From Hofstenia miamia (Eukaryota; Xenacoelomorpha; Acoela; Hofsteniidae): a stretch of 64,000 bases of DNA. Positions 24,990 to 36,700 of this stretch are shown here, piece after piece. The notes beneath the pieces are model-generated. The model was not told the origin of the DNA. It did no database searches and saw only the letters and a list, made by a program, of their open reading frames with translations. The stretch covers positions 956,723 to 1,020,722 of the forward strand of contig CABFPE010000277.1 of NCBI GenBank assembly GCA_900660155.1. Direction: 5' to 3'. Made by a program: the position numbers and the translations under genes. Numbering within the stretch: position 1 is the first letter of the stretch; each line of letters starts with the position of its first letter.

Positions 24990-27421
24990 TGATGATAATT
25001 AACTTTAGTGGATAATGGTGTTGATACATATGAAAAGTATGACAATTTAACTAGTTTTTCCAAGGATGAGTTTTCTGACACCAATTATACTTATGATAAT
25101 AATACTTCTGACAATTTAGAAACATGTACACTCCCCCAAAGAAGGGTGAGAACTACCCATGCTTATGATCCCAGCATTTGGGATTTAAATCTTATAACTC
25201 CATTTAGGAATGAACACAAACAGTTGAAAACATGAGTCACCAGCTACTCCATCCCTCCATTGAGTGAGAAGGAGGATGGAAAGTAGCTGCACCAGCCAAG
25301 ACACCTCATCTAGGCAAGGCGTATCTCCGCTTGTTGAGGCACGTGCAAGAAAAAGAGGACACAACAATGGTGCTGAGGAGAGTCTGATTCCGTGTGGGTG
25401 ACATGTAGCTCCACAACTCAGAGAGGAGACAGCAACCACAATGATGCCCTCCACATCCCCACATATCCACATCATGTATCCCCACAAGTGTGAGAGGAGC
25501 TGGCTACTCCTTCATTTAAAACTTATAAACCTAGTACACCTTTTAGTGAGTTACAAATTGAATTGATAGCCCCCTTGACCTCATCCACAGCAACTTCTAC
25601 TGTTAGGTCACGGAAAAATGAAGAAAGAAGAAGAAAAATCTCCAGAGTTGGCGATGAAACCCTCCACCCTTATTACATAGCCACATGAAAAGCTACCATG
25701 AAAACACGCACAATATATCAGAGGAAACAAGAGACCAACTTTGTTGAACATACAATGGGCGTGAAATGAATTGTTCCATAGATGCTATCCCATTAGTGAT
25801 AGATGCTTCTCATCACTTAAAAGTTAACACTATTATTTGCTATGACTTGAGAATGATGGAGGGGCTTAGTCGCCTGTACTGGCGTAGCACCATGCACACT
25901 TTCTTTGACAATGACTTTAATATTTACAATTTAAGTCAATTTCTAAATAGCAGAAAAATAATTGACAGCTTTGAATGTGTTCACAACCTTTTATTTATCT
26001 ACTTTTTAAGGGTACATGAGATACAGATGGATGACATTATGGAACAGATTGAGATAGCATACCACATAGTGAAAGAAGAGGGCATATGCCTCATCATGAT
26101 AGTAAGAGATGAGTATGAGGATGCAGTACCAGAACCTATTGAAAACTTACACTTTCATATGGAAAACTTTTTGATCCTATCTAAAGATGATTATCTTCCT
26201 CTCTCATTGCATGCCATGAGCCAACTACCTGTAACCAGGCTCCTATACACAGATTAGCTACTATGCCAGTGAGTACCATCACATCGCTTAGCTGTTGATC
26301 AGAAACTCATTATTGACGTTATTCTTCAGGCACAAACCTTAGAGGTGACAGATTCAAACACCCCATTGCTACTCACAGTAACTGATATGCACTTGAGTTT
26401 TGTGTTTGCACAGAGTGAACAAATGTTAACTGAGATCAAGACCATATGGTCTAACCTTAAAGCTGATTTTAACCCTGAGTCTGATTGGCCTCCTCTGCAG
26501 GATTTAATGATCTCAAGAAGAAGATAAAAACCTCAAATCTATTGTGCATTCTGCCACCTACTATCAAGACACCCCTGATACAACCTAAATGGAAGGTAAG
26601 AAAACTGAAAAAGAGAGTCACAGCTCATTTATCTGACAAGGTTAACTTTGTGAATAGCAAGCAGGAAGCAATTAATGCCAGCTGAACAGGGGAGTATAAA
26701 GTCGTAAGAGAAAAACTTATCTTTATTGATGGCAAGCTCATGATCATGGACATATTCACGCATGGTCTACTGGTGCACATGCAGCTTCAAACAATACACA
26801 ACAAAATTGCAACCTTACAGCCTTGTGTGCTTATTCTTTTTCAAGCAGCTGGTGACTTAATGTGGGTAAACAATGTGGAAACTATCACCTGGTATTATGA
26901 TGTCACAAAGAGGATAGAGATTATAATGATGATAAGAGCTAATGTGTCCAACCCAGAGCAAATGACTCTCAGTCAAGTCCAGGAATACTGCTCACTGTTC
27001 ATCTACCATGCGACCACAATGGGGTCCTTGAGGCAGGTGTTCATACACTTCTATCCAGATACAGAGATTAGTGCTGAAGACGCACACACCTCTGACATGG
27101 ATGCCATTATGACATTGATTATCACCCTCAAGGGACTTCTGCTCTATGAGAGATTTTATGATAATTTCACAAGATGTTTAAATAATTTATGAAGGAATTG
27201 GCCCGTCAGCAATAGAATGCCAAAGATTAGATTTCTAAGACTCAAGGACAAAGTAGTTACCCAAAGGGAGGTACTAATGCAGATTACAAGAGAACCACAA
27301 TACGCCAAAGTTCAAACCTGGGATGGTGAGTTAGTAATGAAGATGATAACAGCCACTCAAAACATTGTGTCTGGGCCAGCCTTCCAGCTGTTGTCTGAAA
27401 ATAAATTTGAGCAAGGGGAGG
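24990..27421 (+). pseudogene. Unrecognised coding remnant, GC-richer than surroundings
   Basis: Several plus-strand open stretches in different frames follow one another over about 2.4 kb, with clearly higher GC and more even amino-acid use than the flanks. Early parts include an acidic, asparagine-rich segment and an LPQRRVRTTHAYDPSIWDLN segment. Later parts include helical, leucine-rich segments (PEQMTLSQVQEYCSLF, and LIITLKGLLLYERFYDNF). I cannot place it in any family. It is broken in several places. The 3' end is interrupted by copy 4 of the TGTAG element. A GC-rich patch near 25.24-25.50 kb reads differently and may be a separate insertion. It could come from a mobile element, a virus or a lost host gene. 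Confidence 0.5.
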
Positions 27422-28350
27422 TGTGTAGAGTCACTCAGGGACTTTTTCAAATTAATTATTTATTAGTTATTTTGTATTTTTACGCCACCAAGATGTCAGC
27501 ACTTATTTTGATCTTAGGTTGCTATTGTTTGTTTGACGTCCCCTTAGTGGTGCTTATCATTTTACTGCTCAAATTGAATTTATGAGGGAACAAATAATTG
27601 ATCATGGTTAAACTATGTAGATAACCATTTTTGTAAACAAAGGCAGGTAGTAACTCAATTCTTGTATAAAACCTGAGAGACTTGTAGAGAATGTTTAATA
27701 GATTTTATCTACTCTCAACTGCTGTTTTTACCATTGTATTTTTTCTTTATATTATATTTTGATGAAAACTATTGTTTAAGATCAGCAACAATTTGGGAGT
27801 GCTTTCACTAGCATGGGGCGACAAGTAGCTTCTAGAGGTCTTTCAACTATCCAGTCCAAATTGTGGACCCATTAGGTTACATATATGGTTAGATATTTGG
27901 AAATAATAAACCTTTCATTCATAGTTCAACACGTACATGCACTTACACAACGTAACACTGTGATGATACCATGCCATTGGCTAGCACAAATACCTGGCAA
28001 TTACAGATTATTTAATAGTGAGCTGAGAGATAACAATGAAAATGAGATCCTGTATTTTTTGATGTGAGATAGAAATTAAAAAGTGAGACAAATAGGGTAG
28101 CACCAGTCAATAGGTTATGAACTTACTTCTGGAGACTTTGCTTTGGCTGGAAGCCATACGAATTGGTCATCTTGGATTTTACCTAAAGTAGTTGATTATG
28201 TGGATGAATTACCAATGTTACATCTATAAGTTATAAGTTCTATGTTATTCTATTTTTCGGAATCATGGCTGTAATGTAAATGCTATTCAAACCTTCTGCA
28301 GACTCAATTAAGTTTCTAGTTAAATCACCTACCAGCCATTGGTATTTACA
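27422..28350 (+). mobile_element. TGTAG-ended element, copy 4 (~929 bp, TSD GAGG)
   Basis: The left end reads TGTGTAGAGTCACTCAGGG and the right end is TATTTACA. The direct repeat GAGG lies at 27418-27421 and 28351-28354. The interior carries the family landmark AAGATCAGCAACAATTTGGG. The right third is strongly diverged. It sits at the 3' end of the unrecognised coding remnant, so it inserted after that sequence was in place. Confidence 0.6.
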
Positions 28351-28659
28351 GAGGTGCTTTGTTGAGTTTACAAATTATAGAGGTGCTTTGTGGATATAAT
28401 TATAGAAATTTTTTAAGAAATTTTTAAAAGTTTTTTAAGGAATATTTACATGATTTACAGATAAAATTAATATAGTATTTAACATGTGACATATAATATC
28501 ATTATTTGCTAAACATTTTATTAGAAATAAATAATATCATTATTTACATATTATATCATTTACAAATTTTGGTTGTTTGTTCTTCTTGTCTTCCATGAAA
28601 ATGATTAATTTATTAAGTAACCACAATTAAGTGTGAAGTGGCATATGCTTCATCATTAG

Positions 28660-29740
28660 AGTTTGTAGGTTACTACTTACTAGTGTATATACTGCTACTA
28701 AATTACTAGTAATGCTACTAGTAACTAATTTGAGGTTACCTCTTCAGGTTACTGGGATTAGTAATAGCTAGGGCAGTTAAAAATCAATAAAGTAAACTTT
28801 TAGATTACTTTGGAAAATGCCTGAAACACATAAATAGAGGGTTCTTATAGGGAAGCCCCAGCCCAATAAAAATTTTTTAGTTCAAATAAAAGTAAATTTT
28901 TGCTGAATTTCTGTCAACACAATACACAATCTTTTACATTCACTCATAGTCAGCATGACTCTTCTAAACCAATCAAATTGCATGAGAGTAAAATATACAA
29001 AGAAAAAACATTGTTTTATTGCTTTCTGATGCTTCTTCATGTATAAAGTGCTCCAATTCCATATTGCATGCTTTTTCAAATTTTTTATTTCACAACACTG
29101 TATTAAAGATAACAAACTACTATCCAGAAATTGACAATTAAAGAAACATGGATAAGATTGTTAATTATACCTTTGGTAACAAAAACTGCATAATGTCAAG
29201 GCTAAATGAATCAAATACCAGGAATATCATTGAGATGGATTGTGATTAAATTTCACCATCCCTATATGTATTCTGAATCTGCTGAATGACATTTTCAATA
29301 CTGAAAAACTTATTGCAAAAAAATCAGCACTTTCTTGAGGCGAATATTGGTAAATACATGCACTTAAATTATAATCTAACATATGAATAAATGTTTTTGC
29401 AACTGATTTTTTTGGATAAACAAAAAGTCAACTTTTGGGATGATTGGAGCAAATTTTTAGGTTAACAAAAAAATCCCCCTAGTAATAAGACTTCTTTTCA
29501 AGTGCATCATGAGTTCATGAGTCAATATTACTATGCAGTTGCATGCAATCAAACAATATCATATTACTTCTTCACTCTTGCAGGCATACAATGAGCTACT
29601 AACTGGGCATATACTTGAAAGGCAAATTTTCCAATAATCATGGGATATGTAGGACATCAGGGTATTTTATTAGTTTGCTACAGTTACTAGTAGGTTATTG
29701 ATCAGTTACTAGTAACCACTTTCTAGGCTAGCAAAATTTG
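28660..29740. repeat. Possible hAT-like non-autonomous remnant with ACTAGTAAC repeats
   Basis: Clusters of TACTAGTAAC-type palindromic words occur at 28.67-28.75 kb and 29.68-29.73 kb, about 1 kb apart. The left cluster begins GGTTACTACTTACTAGTG and the right one ends GTTACTAGTAACC. Arrays of short TTACTAGTAA-like words are common near hAT element ends. A 77-codon minus-strand frame inside is not recognisable. Ends and target duplications are not defined. Confidence 0.25.
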
Positions 29741-29749
29741 CCAATGCTA

Positions 29750-30020
29750 TTTATCATGGTTAAAATCCATGGTTGAAAGGTGCTTTGTTGAGAAAATATA
29801 TTTATAATTGATAGAATAATTTAGAAATATGATTTTGTATCCTCCATTTAGTGTAAGATAAGATTTTAAGGCAGTTCAGTTGAATACTTTACTTGTAAAA
29901 GCTGAGGGGTGCTCTGTGTATGGGAATTTTTTTGCTCAGAGGCACTTTGTTGAGCTACTTCAATAATTATAATCACAAAGCACCTCTTATATATATATAT
30001 ATATATATATAAATATTGAC
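29750..30020. repeat. AGGTGCTTTGT words and TA run
   Basis: The word AGGTGCTTTGTTGAG and variants recur at 28351, 28378, 29782 and 29936, and inverted near 29972 as CACAAAGCACCT, next to a TA microsatellite (29990-30012). This suggests a small repeat family or palindromic element of unknown type. Confidence 0.35.
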
Positions 30021-30479
30021 AGATTTGTTACCACTTTGGATGTGAATATGAAAGGACAACCAATTTGCATTCATAATGATGAAAAAATTAAAATGATTAG
30101 ACCAATTGGATATGGAAACTCTTATACGGTTCTCTGGATTAAGTTATTTAGTATGGACTGATGATGACAAAGATTGATCCAGGTTGGTTTTAATTTTAAA
30201 TCTAAACTTAAACAAATCAGAAGTAAGCATTGTAAATTCCAGCAACCAACAGTGACTTCATCACAGTTCAGAAAAAAGGAATTTTGTGAACAGATAGAGA
30301 AAAGTAATATTACTCTGAACTCATATTAAATTATAATTTTACACAAAATTTGACCACTTATCTTTCACCTGAATCTAATGTAAGCAACTTAATACTGTAC
30401 TATACTGTGGCATTGGCATGAAATCTGGTGTCATTGTAGCCTGGTTTACTGATGTCACAGTAACATAATCAACTGACAT

Positions 30480-31310
30480 CCAATTAAGGGGTAAACTTAC
30501 ACCTTATTGTAACGTCTTCCCTTCGACTCCTAGTGGACTCCAAACACTAATATTGGGATGACGTACTTTTAAAAGTTTTATACTAAATTCAGGTTACTAC
30601 CACGCAACTGCTTATTAAGGCCTCACATACTTGAAGTCCTCGACTTACGACAGTGTTTCGTTTTACGTTTGACTTACATTTAATTAAAGTAAAAGACTTG
30701 ATAACATTTATTCTTCATTCGTTATAACCTTTAATTATATAATCCCCTAATTCACATCAGCATCCAGCATATGCTTCCTTCATCTTCTTCTTCTTTTATT
30801 AGTCATAGTTGTTTCAGTACTTAATAATTGTAGCTGGNTCCGAAGTAACAAAAATCCTCCTTTTCGACTGATAACGTTTGTTATTATTAAAATGACGTTT
30901 CAGTATTAACAAAAGAAAAGTAATAATGTAATAAATAAAGATAAAAATAAAGTAAGTAATAACGTTTATAAATTCCAACTGTTTTTCAGTTAACAAAAGT
31001 ATCTTCTGCGCATCCCGCTATTCATCTTACGTTTTAGGGGATTTGCGACTTAAGAATAACATAGTAAAATAAATAGATCACACTAAATATGCACTAAAAT
31101 AAATGATAATAAAAACCTAATAAACTAAAGGAACTGGTAATTTTATTTGAGATAAAAACGGCGGTTTGTTACTTGTTTGCTTTAGAACTAATGTCGAAAA
31201 AGGCTAAAACACTGTGTGGCATGCCGATATCGCTACATTATGCCTTAAAGCAGTACAAGAGATCAGATAACAGGAAGGGTATTGTCCCTTCTTGGCTAAT
31301 CTGATACAGG
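30480..31310. other. CpG-normal island between two CpG-poor blocks
   Basis: CpG reappears abruptly (AACGTCTTCCCTTCGAC, CTCGACTTACGACAG, TTTCGTTTTACG) and stays frequent to about 31.25 kb. A 37-codon frame at 31191-31304 (starting MSKKAKTLCG) is too short to support. One ambiguous base (n) lies at 30838. No gene is recognised. Confidence 0.5.
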
Positions 31311-31428
31311 GAATTTTGTAAGAAAGATTCACATCAGACTAGAGCCCTAACTTAAAAGAAAGAGAGAGAGAAAGCCTACAAGTTCTTGGTTCTAAAAAGT
31401 CTAACCTACATGCAAGTAAAACTGACAC

Positions 31429-32244
31429 TCACCCATGTAGCCACCACCAGTGGTCCACTGGTGTGGAATGAGTGGCATGGGCGGCCACCAGTTCCCAACA
31501 GTGGACCACTGGTGGGGAAGCAGTGGCAGGAGTGGCAATTACAGCCACTCATAGCCACTAGTGGACCACTGGTGGATCACTAGTGACATCTGATTTACTC
31601 TTAATCATAAATAATATATGAGCTAATGCTTGCAAGTAAAATATTATTCATTATTATGCTCTCTTAGACTCATAAACATATAAAATTCATTGTGAAGATC
31701 TTTTTTGCAATTTTCTGTTTGAAAAATTATAAGATATATAGGCAGAATGAAATTTCAAAATAATTTATTCACGATTATTTGTGGACCTTGAAATCAATGT
31801 CTACATGAATACCTAAAATTGGGCAAAATATATTTTTAATTATTGGAAAAAATAATGTTTAAAAATTGCAATTTCTCTGGAAATTGAAAATTAAATCTAA
31901 ATTGGGCATTTTTGTGTGCTTGTTGTTATTGCTTATAACAAAAAATTCATTATACTTTTCATTGTCAATCTTAATTCAATGTAAATTGTGAGCTTGCTAG
32001 CATTTCCTTCAACCCTTTGTTGGGTTTGTGTTAGTTTAAACTGCAATGTTTAAACTCTATTAATATAAAAGTTTGCTGTTGCTACATTTGAGACATTGCT
32101 CTAATGCTTAAATCATATTTTTGCCACCAGTGGCCCACCAATTAGCCAACAGTGGTCCACTGGTGCACAGGTGGCCAAAACCCACCTGGTGGGCCACCGT
32201 ATCTGCCACCAGTGGACCACCAGCATTTGGCTACGTGGGCAGTG
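31429..32244. mobile_element. ~0.8-kb element with GC-rich palindromic ends
   Basis: The ends are imperfect inverted repeats. The left is CACCCATGTAGCCACCACC and the right, read inverted, is CACTGCCCACGTAGCCA. Next to each end lie clusters of the word CCACCAGTGGTCCACTGGTG and its variants, which are self-complementary. The middle 0.5 kb is AT-rich and non-coding. Inverted ends with reiterated palindromic subterminal words suggest a non-autonomous DNA transposon. No clear target duplication was found and the family is unknown. Confidence 0.5.
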
Positions 32245-32659
32245 CTTCTTCAGCTTGTGCAATTTAGATGAAAGCAAAAGAATTAAAATAACAAAATGAA
32301 GATCAAGTGTAAGGCCCTATCCCTATACCTTCTGGAGTGTTGATGGAATGAGCTTGTAAGGTTGTGGTTCTGAGGGCAACTGGGTCAGCACTTTGGAAAT
32401 TTAGAAGAGCATTTATAGTGAAATGCAATAAGTCAAGAAAACAAAGTAAAATATACTGTATTGAGTGTAATTCTACAATCATTGCATATTTTTAGTGATA
32501 AAACAGGTAATCTGTCAACAAAAATTAATGAAATCATACTATATAGCAAAAAACAAAAAACCTTTGGAATGATAATTAAATCATCAGAACTGCAAAAGAA
32601 AATTCAAATATTTGCTATACCAGGAGGTATGGCTCTATAAAAATTTAATTAAAATGGCA

Positions 32660-33300
32660 TGTTACCATCGCCAAGAGCAACCCACTCTCTAACAAAACAA
32701 ATGAAGATATTAAATAACATGTAGTTACCACATATTTGTGTATGCCAATGGCATAGTATATTTGAGGTGTGTTCTAATTTGTGCATGTTTAATTGACAGA
32801 TGTTGTAGTTCTTTTATTGCCTATGCCTACACAAAGCCTAAAGTGACCACAATATGGGCTCACATCTGTCAAGGAGCAAGTTATCACCCCATGCACAGTG
32901 GAGTTCCTCCCACATTATTGCTGGATCTTACAATTTCATTATTATAAAATTCATACCAGAGCTAAAATGGTTAGTAAAATATAATACAATAAAAAAGCAA
33001 AAGGTATCCAGTGAGAATGAAATTTATTTGATGTTTGCATACATTTGTGTTCCCTCTTTATAACAAAGGAAGGTAAATATTTACAGTTCTTTACAAAAGT
33101 TTGTTTCCCTTGCAAATTAACTAAGCAATTACATGTAATCTAAAGCTCTGAGGGGACAATCAATAAGTTCAAAACTTAGGTTCAAAATAATCAAAAATTT
33201 AACAAAATTATCAATTCATTTATGAAATAGCACTGAATTAATTTTAGAATGCCCCAAAAATTGAAAATAAAATATAAGAGAGGCCCTGAGTGACTCTACA
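32660..33300 (-). mobile_element. TGTAG-ended element, copy 5 (truncated)
   Basis: The right end, GAGGCCCTGAGTGACTCTACA, is intact, and the right 450 bases match copy 2 closely. The left terminus is missing, and an internal block present in copy 2 (around 17065-17265) is deleted. The break falls near GTTACCATCGCCAAGAGC. It is the only copy outside the main CpG-poor block, and it sits within the second CpG-poor patch. Confidence 0.65.
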
Positions 33301-34671
33301 TTAGAACCATCACTAACTTTGAGGTCTTGAAGAAGAAACTAAACATGATTTATTTAGAGAGCAATTTAATTCAATTATTGTTTAACATTGTAAATAGCAA
33401 ATTTGAGTTTTGTAGAAAACTATGCACTTTATAAGAGTATACATTTATTATTATTATTAATATTTTGAAAAGCACAATTTATTGAATGCCTTACTGAAAA
33501 TTTGAAAATATTTGAATCAATGCAAACTTTTGGATTTTGCTGAATGATTATTTTCGGCTTGAAGATTTTTTAATCTCCATTAGAGGAGAAAAATCTAAAG
33601 AAATAATTAGCAATTTCTCCAAAAAATGATTTATAAAAGATCTACATTACTAATAATATTTCTGTAGTAATATTACAGATAACTTTCTGAAAAAAATTTT
33701 TTCATGACTTAATTTTTAAATTAATTTGGTTACATAAAAATATTAACTTGCCGGAATTTTGCATGCACGTGCTGCCACTGTCTCTTTCCTTATCAAATTT
33801 TTAATTACTAAGTATTTGACATTTTGAAATATGATAATATTTAATTATTTTTTGAGTTGTGGTAATTATAAGTCACTTAAAATTTGTAACAATTATCTCA
33901 CTGAGTTTCAGTGCTTAAATGGAACCTAATGGGAAACAACTACAGTGGCGTAACTTCATATCCACGCGGAGTGGTATTTAATTCAGGTTAATTTTTTTCT
34001 ATTGCATTGTGTTTAATGAAACTAATTTTCAGATTTGTTTTTGTTCGTTATTACAGCTCTCAAACTTATGTTCTGTGTATTAAGTTGTTTATTACCACGC
34101 ATAGTTTTCTATAGTCATTGCAATATTATATATTCAAGATATAAACTGTGTAATTGTGAAGTATATTGGGGTGCAATTTCTATTGAAAAAGTCGCATTAC
34201 TGCGTGGTTTATGCAATATTTCCATTTTGCTATTTTGTTGTATCTAGTATTTGTATCCTTGGGATGATGCTCTTTTACCTGGGCCTTTTCGTAGCAGTTA
34301 TTCCTGAGGAAACCACATTTAGTGTGGAAATATTTTGAAATCAGGAATATATTTGACATAACCATTTTACGATACGATAATATATAAGCATACCATGCGC
34401 ATATTCATTACGCTATGTATTAAATTTTCTGAATTTCTCATTACTAACACAAAATGAAAAACATTGCTAAATAGGAATTGAGAAAAGGGCCTAAAATGCA
34501 AATAAAAATATGATACATTTAATTATAATTTTGCTTTGAATTTTATGCATTGGTTTCAATTTATTGTTTTTACATACTTTATTAAAATCGCAATAATTTT
34601 GTAAACCTTAACCCTATCTGCATATCTAAAAATAGAGGTTGTTAAGTGCCCCAGTTAATGTGAAGTGCATT
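33301..34671. other. Non-coding; CpG returns near 33.75 kb
   Basis: No gene is seen. CpG is scarce to about 33.7 kb and then normal. ACAGTGGCGTAACT near 33941 resembles hAT termini but no partner end is visible. Confidence 0.4.
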
Positions 34672-36700
34672 CAGGGGCGGATTGGGAACACACACCGGCC
34701 CGGGCAAAGAGATCAACTCGCCCCTAGAAAAACAAAACCGGCCCTTCCATACCTGAAAACCAAACGCTGTTTACGGGGCAAGCAAAAACATTCAAGAAAT
34801 GGATTGTGTAAGTTTCAATTAAGTGAACAAAGTAATAAAAGTAAGCAAAAACGAAAACAAAGTAATAAAAACATGAGATGAAATAAAAATCAGTGATGCG
34901 ACCAATGGATAAAAATTCAAAATGCTTCACTACAACAATTCCTTGAAAAGGAGACATCAGTACATCCTTTTCAATGCACATTAACTAAACTCTCTAGGTC
35001 GTCGGAGCATAATTAACTTCTGAGTCTATTTTTAATGTATATTAATAATGAAAAAGATCGCTCGCATGTAATAGAGAGAGTCAATAGGAATTTTTACGCC
35101 GTACGGAGTGTAGAGTACGCATTGCTGAAGAGATTAATGTTGACAATGTAATAAAAACACAAGCGGCACAACTGCGACATCGAGACTTGCATGAACTACT
35201 AGGCAATTCTTCGTCAGAGGAAGGGTTATCAAAGGGTATATGGCTAAATACCTTGTCATTCAAGCTGTTCCTTAATCGTGACCAATGCTTTATCAGGTTC
35301 TGCAACTGGAAACAATACATTCCGCGTAGCATTATTGTTAAAGAGAAGTAAGACACTACTCAACTTTCCCATTGCGTCAACTGGCATTGCATGAAAATCT
35401 GAAAAATGCACCGGTGACAAGTACGACAAATCTCTATACAACTCTGAATGAACTTCAAATCTACCCTGCATGCTTTGAATTGCAGTATCCAATATTCTGT
35501 TGTGAACATTAACAGTAAATCTAAAAGAATCAGTAATGGGTTCATCAATGGCTTCTTCTCCCGGCATTGTCTTCTTCCTTATTGTTCGCTTCACCGGAAA
35601 GCTGTCTTCTGGGTACGAATCACCGTTTTCTTGCAACTTGTCTATCATATAATCAATAAACGTATCATCAGCTTGCTTAACACTCAATACACCCCTTTGA
35701 ATAAGCTTAAATTTCCTTAAAATTCACATTTACTACTATTGTCAAAAGTTCCAAATATCTTACGCAATGCAGCATGTTTTGATCACCATCTTGTCTTCCA
35801 ATCTGTTGAATCTTAACATGATATCTCCTCCCCCCTGTAAGTATTTCTCCAATATATCAGTTCTTTGGTAGGATTCCCGAAAAAACCTGCAATGCCATTG
35901 ATCAGTGTGAATAGTGAGGCAGATGCAAGACTATCACTAGTTACGTCAGCAATCACACAATTGAGTACATGAGCGTAACACCATATATGAATATGCTGAG
36001 GCAATTCATCCTTCAAATAAGCTGCTAGACCTTCATATTCACGTTGCATCTGTGCAATCTGAAACACATTTGCTAACATCCAAACCATTGTTCAGAAGCA
36101 CCTTTCGCAGAAGAGTATGAAAAGCCTGGCCAGTTGACTCCTGTACTCGCAGAACAACGTTGCCATGCAGATATCGTACCACAATAGTGCATTGGTCTTT
36201 CTGAGATATATCTTTCGTGGTGTCAAGCTGTACTGAAAACATACCTACCTCGTGTATTTCCTCTATTATCGACTGCTTTATTAATGACGGAATTGCTCCA
36301 ACATGACTAAGAATAGTTTTAGAGAGAAAGGTAACAAGGTTACCTCTACCCTTACTTCCACCATCGTGATCCTTACTATTCTTCATTACAACACCGTCTA
36401 TATGGTCCTTCTCAAGTGGATCAAATTTTCTCAAGAGAAGAATTTCCAAGATATGTTGCCAATCCTTTTGACCAAGAGAGAAAGCATTGGATGCAGCAGC
36501 TGGTGCATAACCAAGTCAAACTGTACAGTGAAAACAGCCAGTCTTTGTAGAATGCGCCAGCCATTTTCTATTCGATCCACGCATAGGTATGTGTTCAGGT
36601 TGTTTTGGATGAAAATCGAAAAAGAGTTGTAACATGTTGTGATGGCCTTGAGAACAAGTTTGTTTTACTTTCAGATATAGAATCAACAACAACGATTAGT
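34672..36700 (-). pseudogene. Broken hAT transposase (ZMYM/DUF4371-like)
   Basis: The minus-strand order fits a ZMYM1-like hAT transposase. A TTF-like zinc-finger stretch (TGCFHCTV, near 36.53 kb) comes first. Next is a GQKDWQHI segment and then the DUF4371-type core GMFSVQLDTTKDIS (36.2 kb). After that comes SKCVSDCTDAT and, in another frame, YEGLAAYLKDELPQHIHIWCYAHVLN (given here as landmarks only, 36.0 kb). The C-terminal part is near 35.1-35.7 kb. The core is split over several frames with at least two frame changes and internal stops, so it is dead. The plus-strand sequence CAGGGGCGGATTGGG at 34672 resembles a hAT terminus and may mark the 3' end of the element. The other end was not found. 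It is a plain DNA transposon. Confidence 0.7.

Larger units (their letters stand above)
1271..30480. other. CpG-depleted, repeat-rich block without intact host genes
   Basis: CpG is close to absent here. I found none between about 1.5 and 3.5 kb, and elsewhere about one per kb or fewer, while TpG and CpA are abundant. Recognisable content is limited to decayed mobile elements and repeats, listed separately. The stretches between them (2.4-4.3, 9.3-11.8, 19.95-21.17 and 24.0-24.99 kb) show no coding feature or motif that I recognise. The pattern fits long-term cytosine methylation and deamination of old repeats. Confidence 0.7.

Noticed and set aside
25185-25487. 100-codon minus-strand frame
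   Set aside because: It lies in a GC-rich patch within the plus-strand coding remnant and shows no domain. Probably a compositional artefact.
29990-30012. TA run as a promoter
   Set aside because: It is a simple microsatellite next to repeat words with no downstream gene.
30480-33750. Contig misjoin as the cause of the composition change
   Set aside because: CpG-poor and CpG-normal segments alternate, and the same TGTAG repeat family occurs on both sides of the CpG-normal island, which argues for one genome.
33941-33975. CAGTGGCGTAACT as a hAT terminus
   Set aside because: No inverted partner or 8-bp duplication was found, so it is not annotated as an element end.
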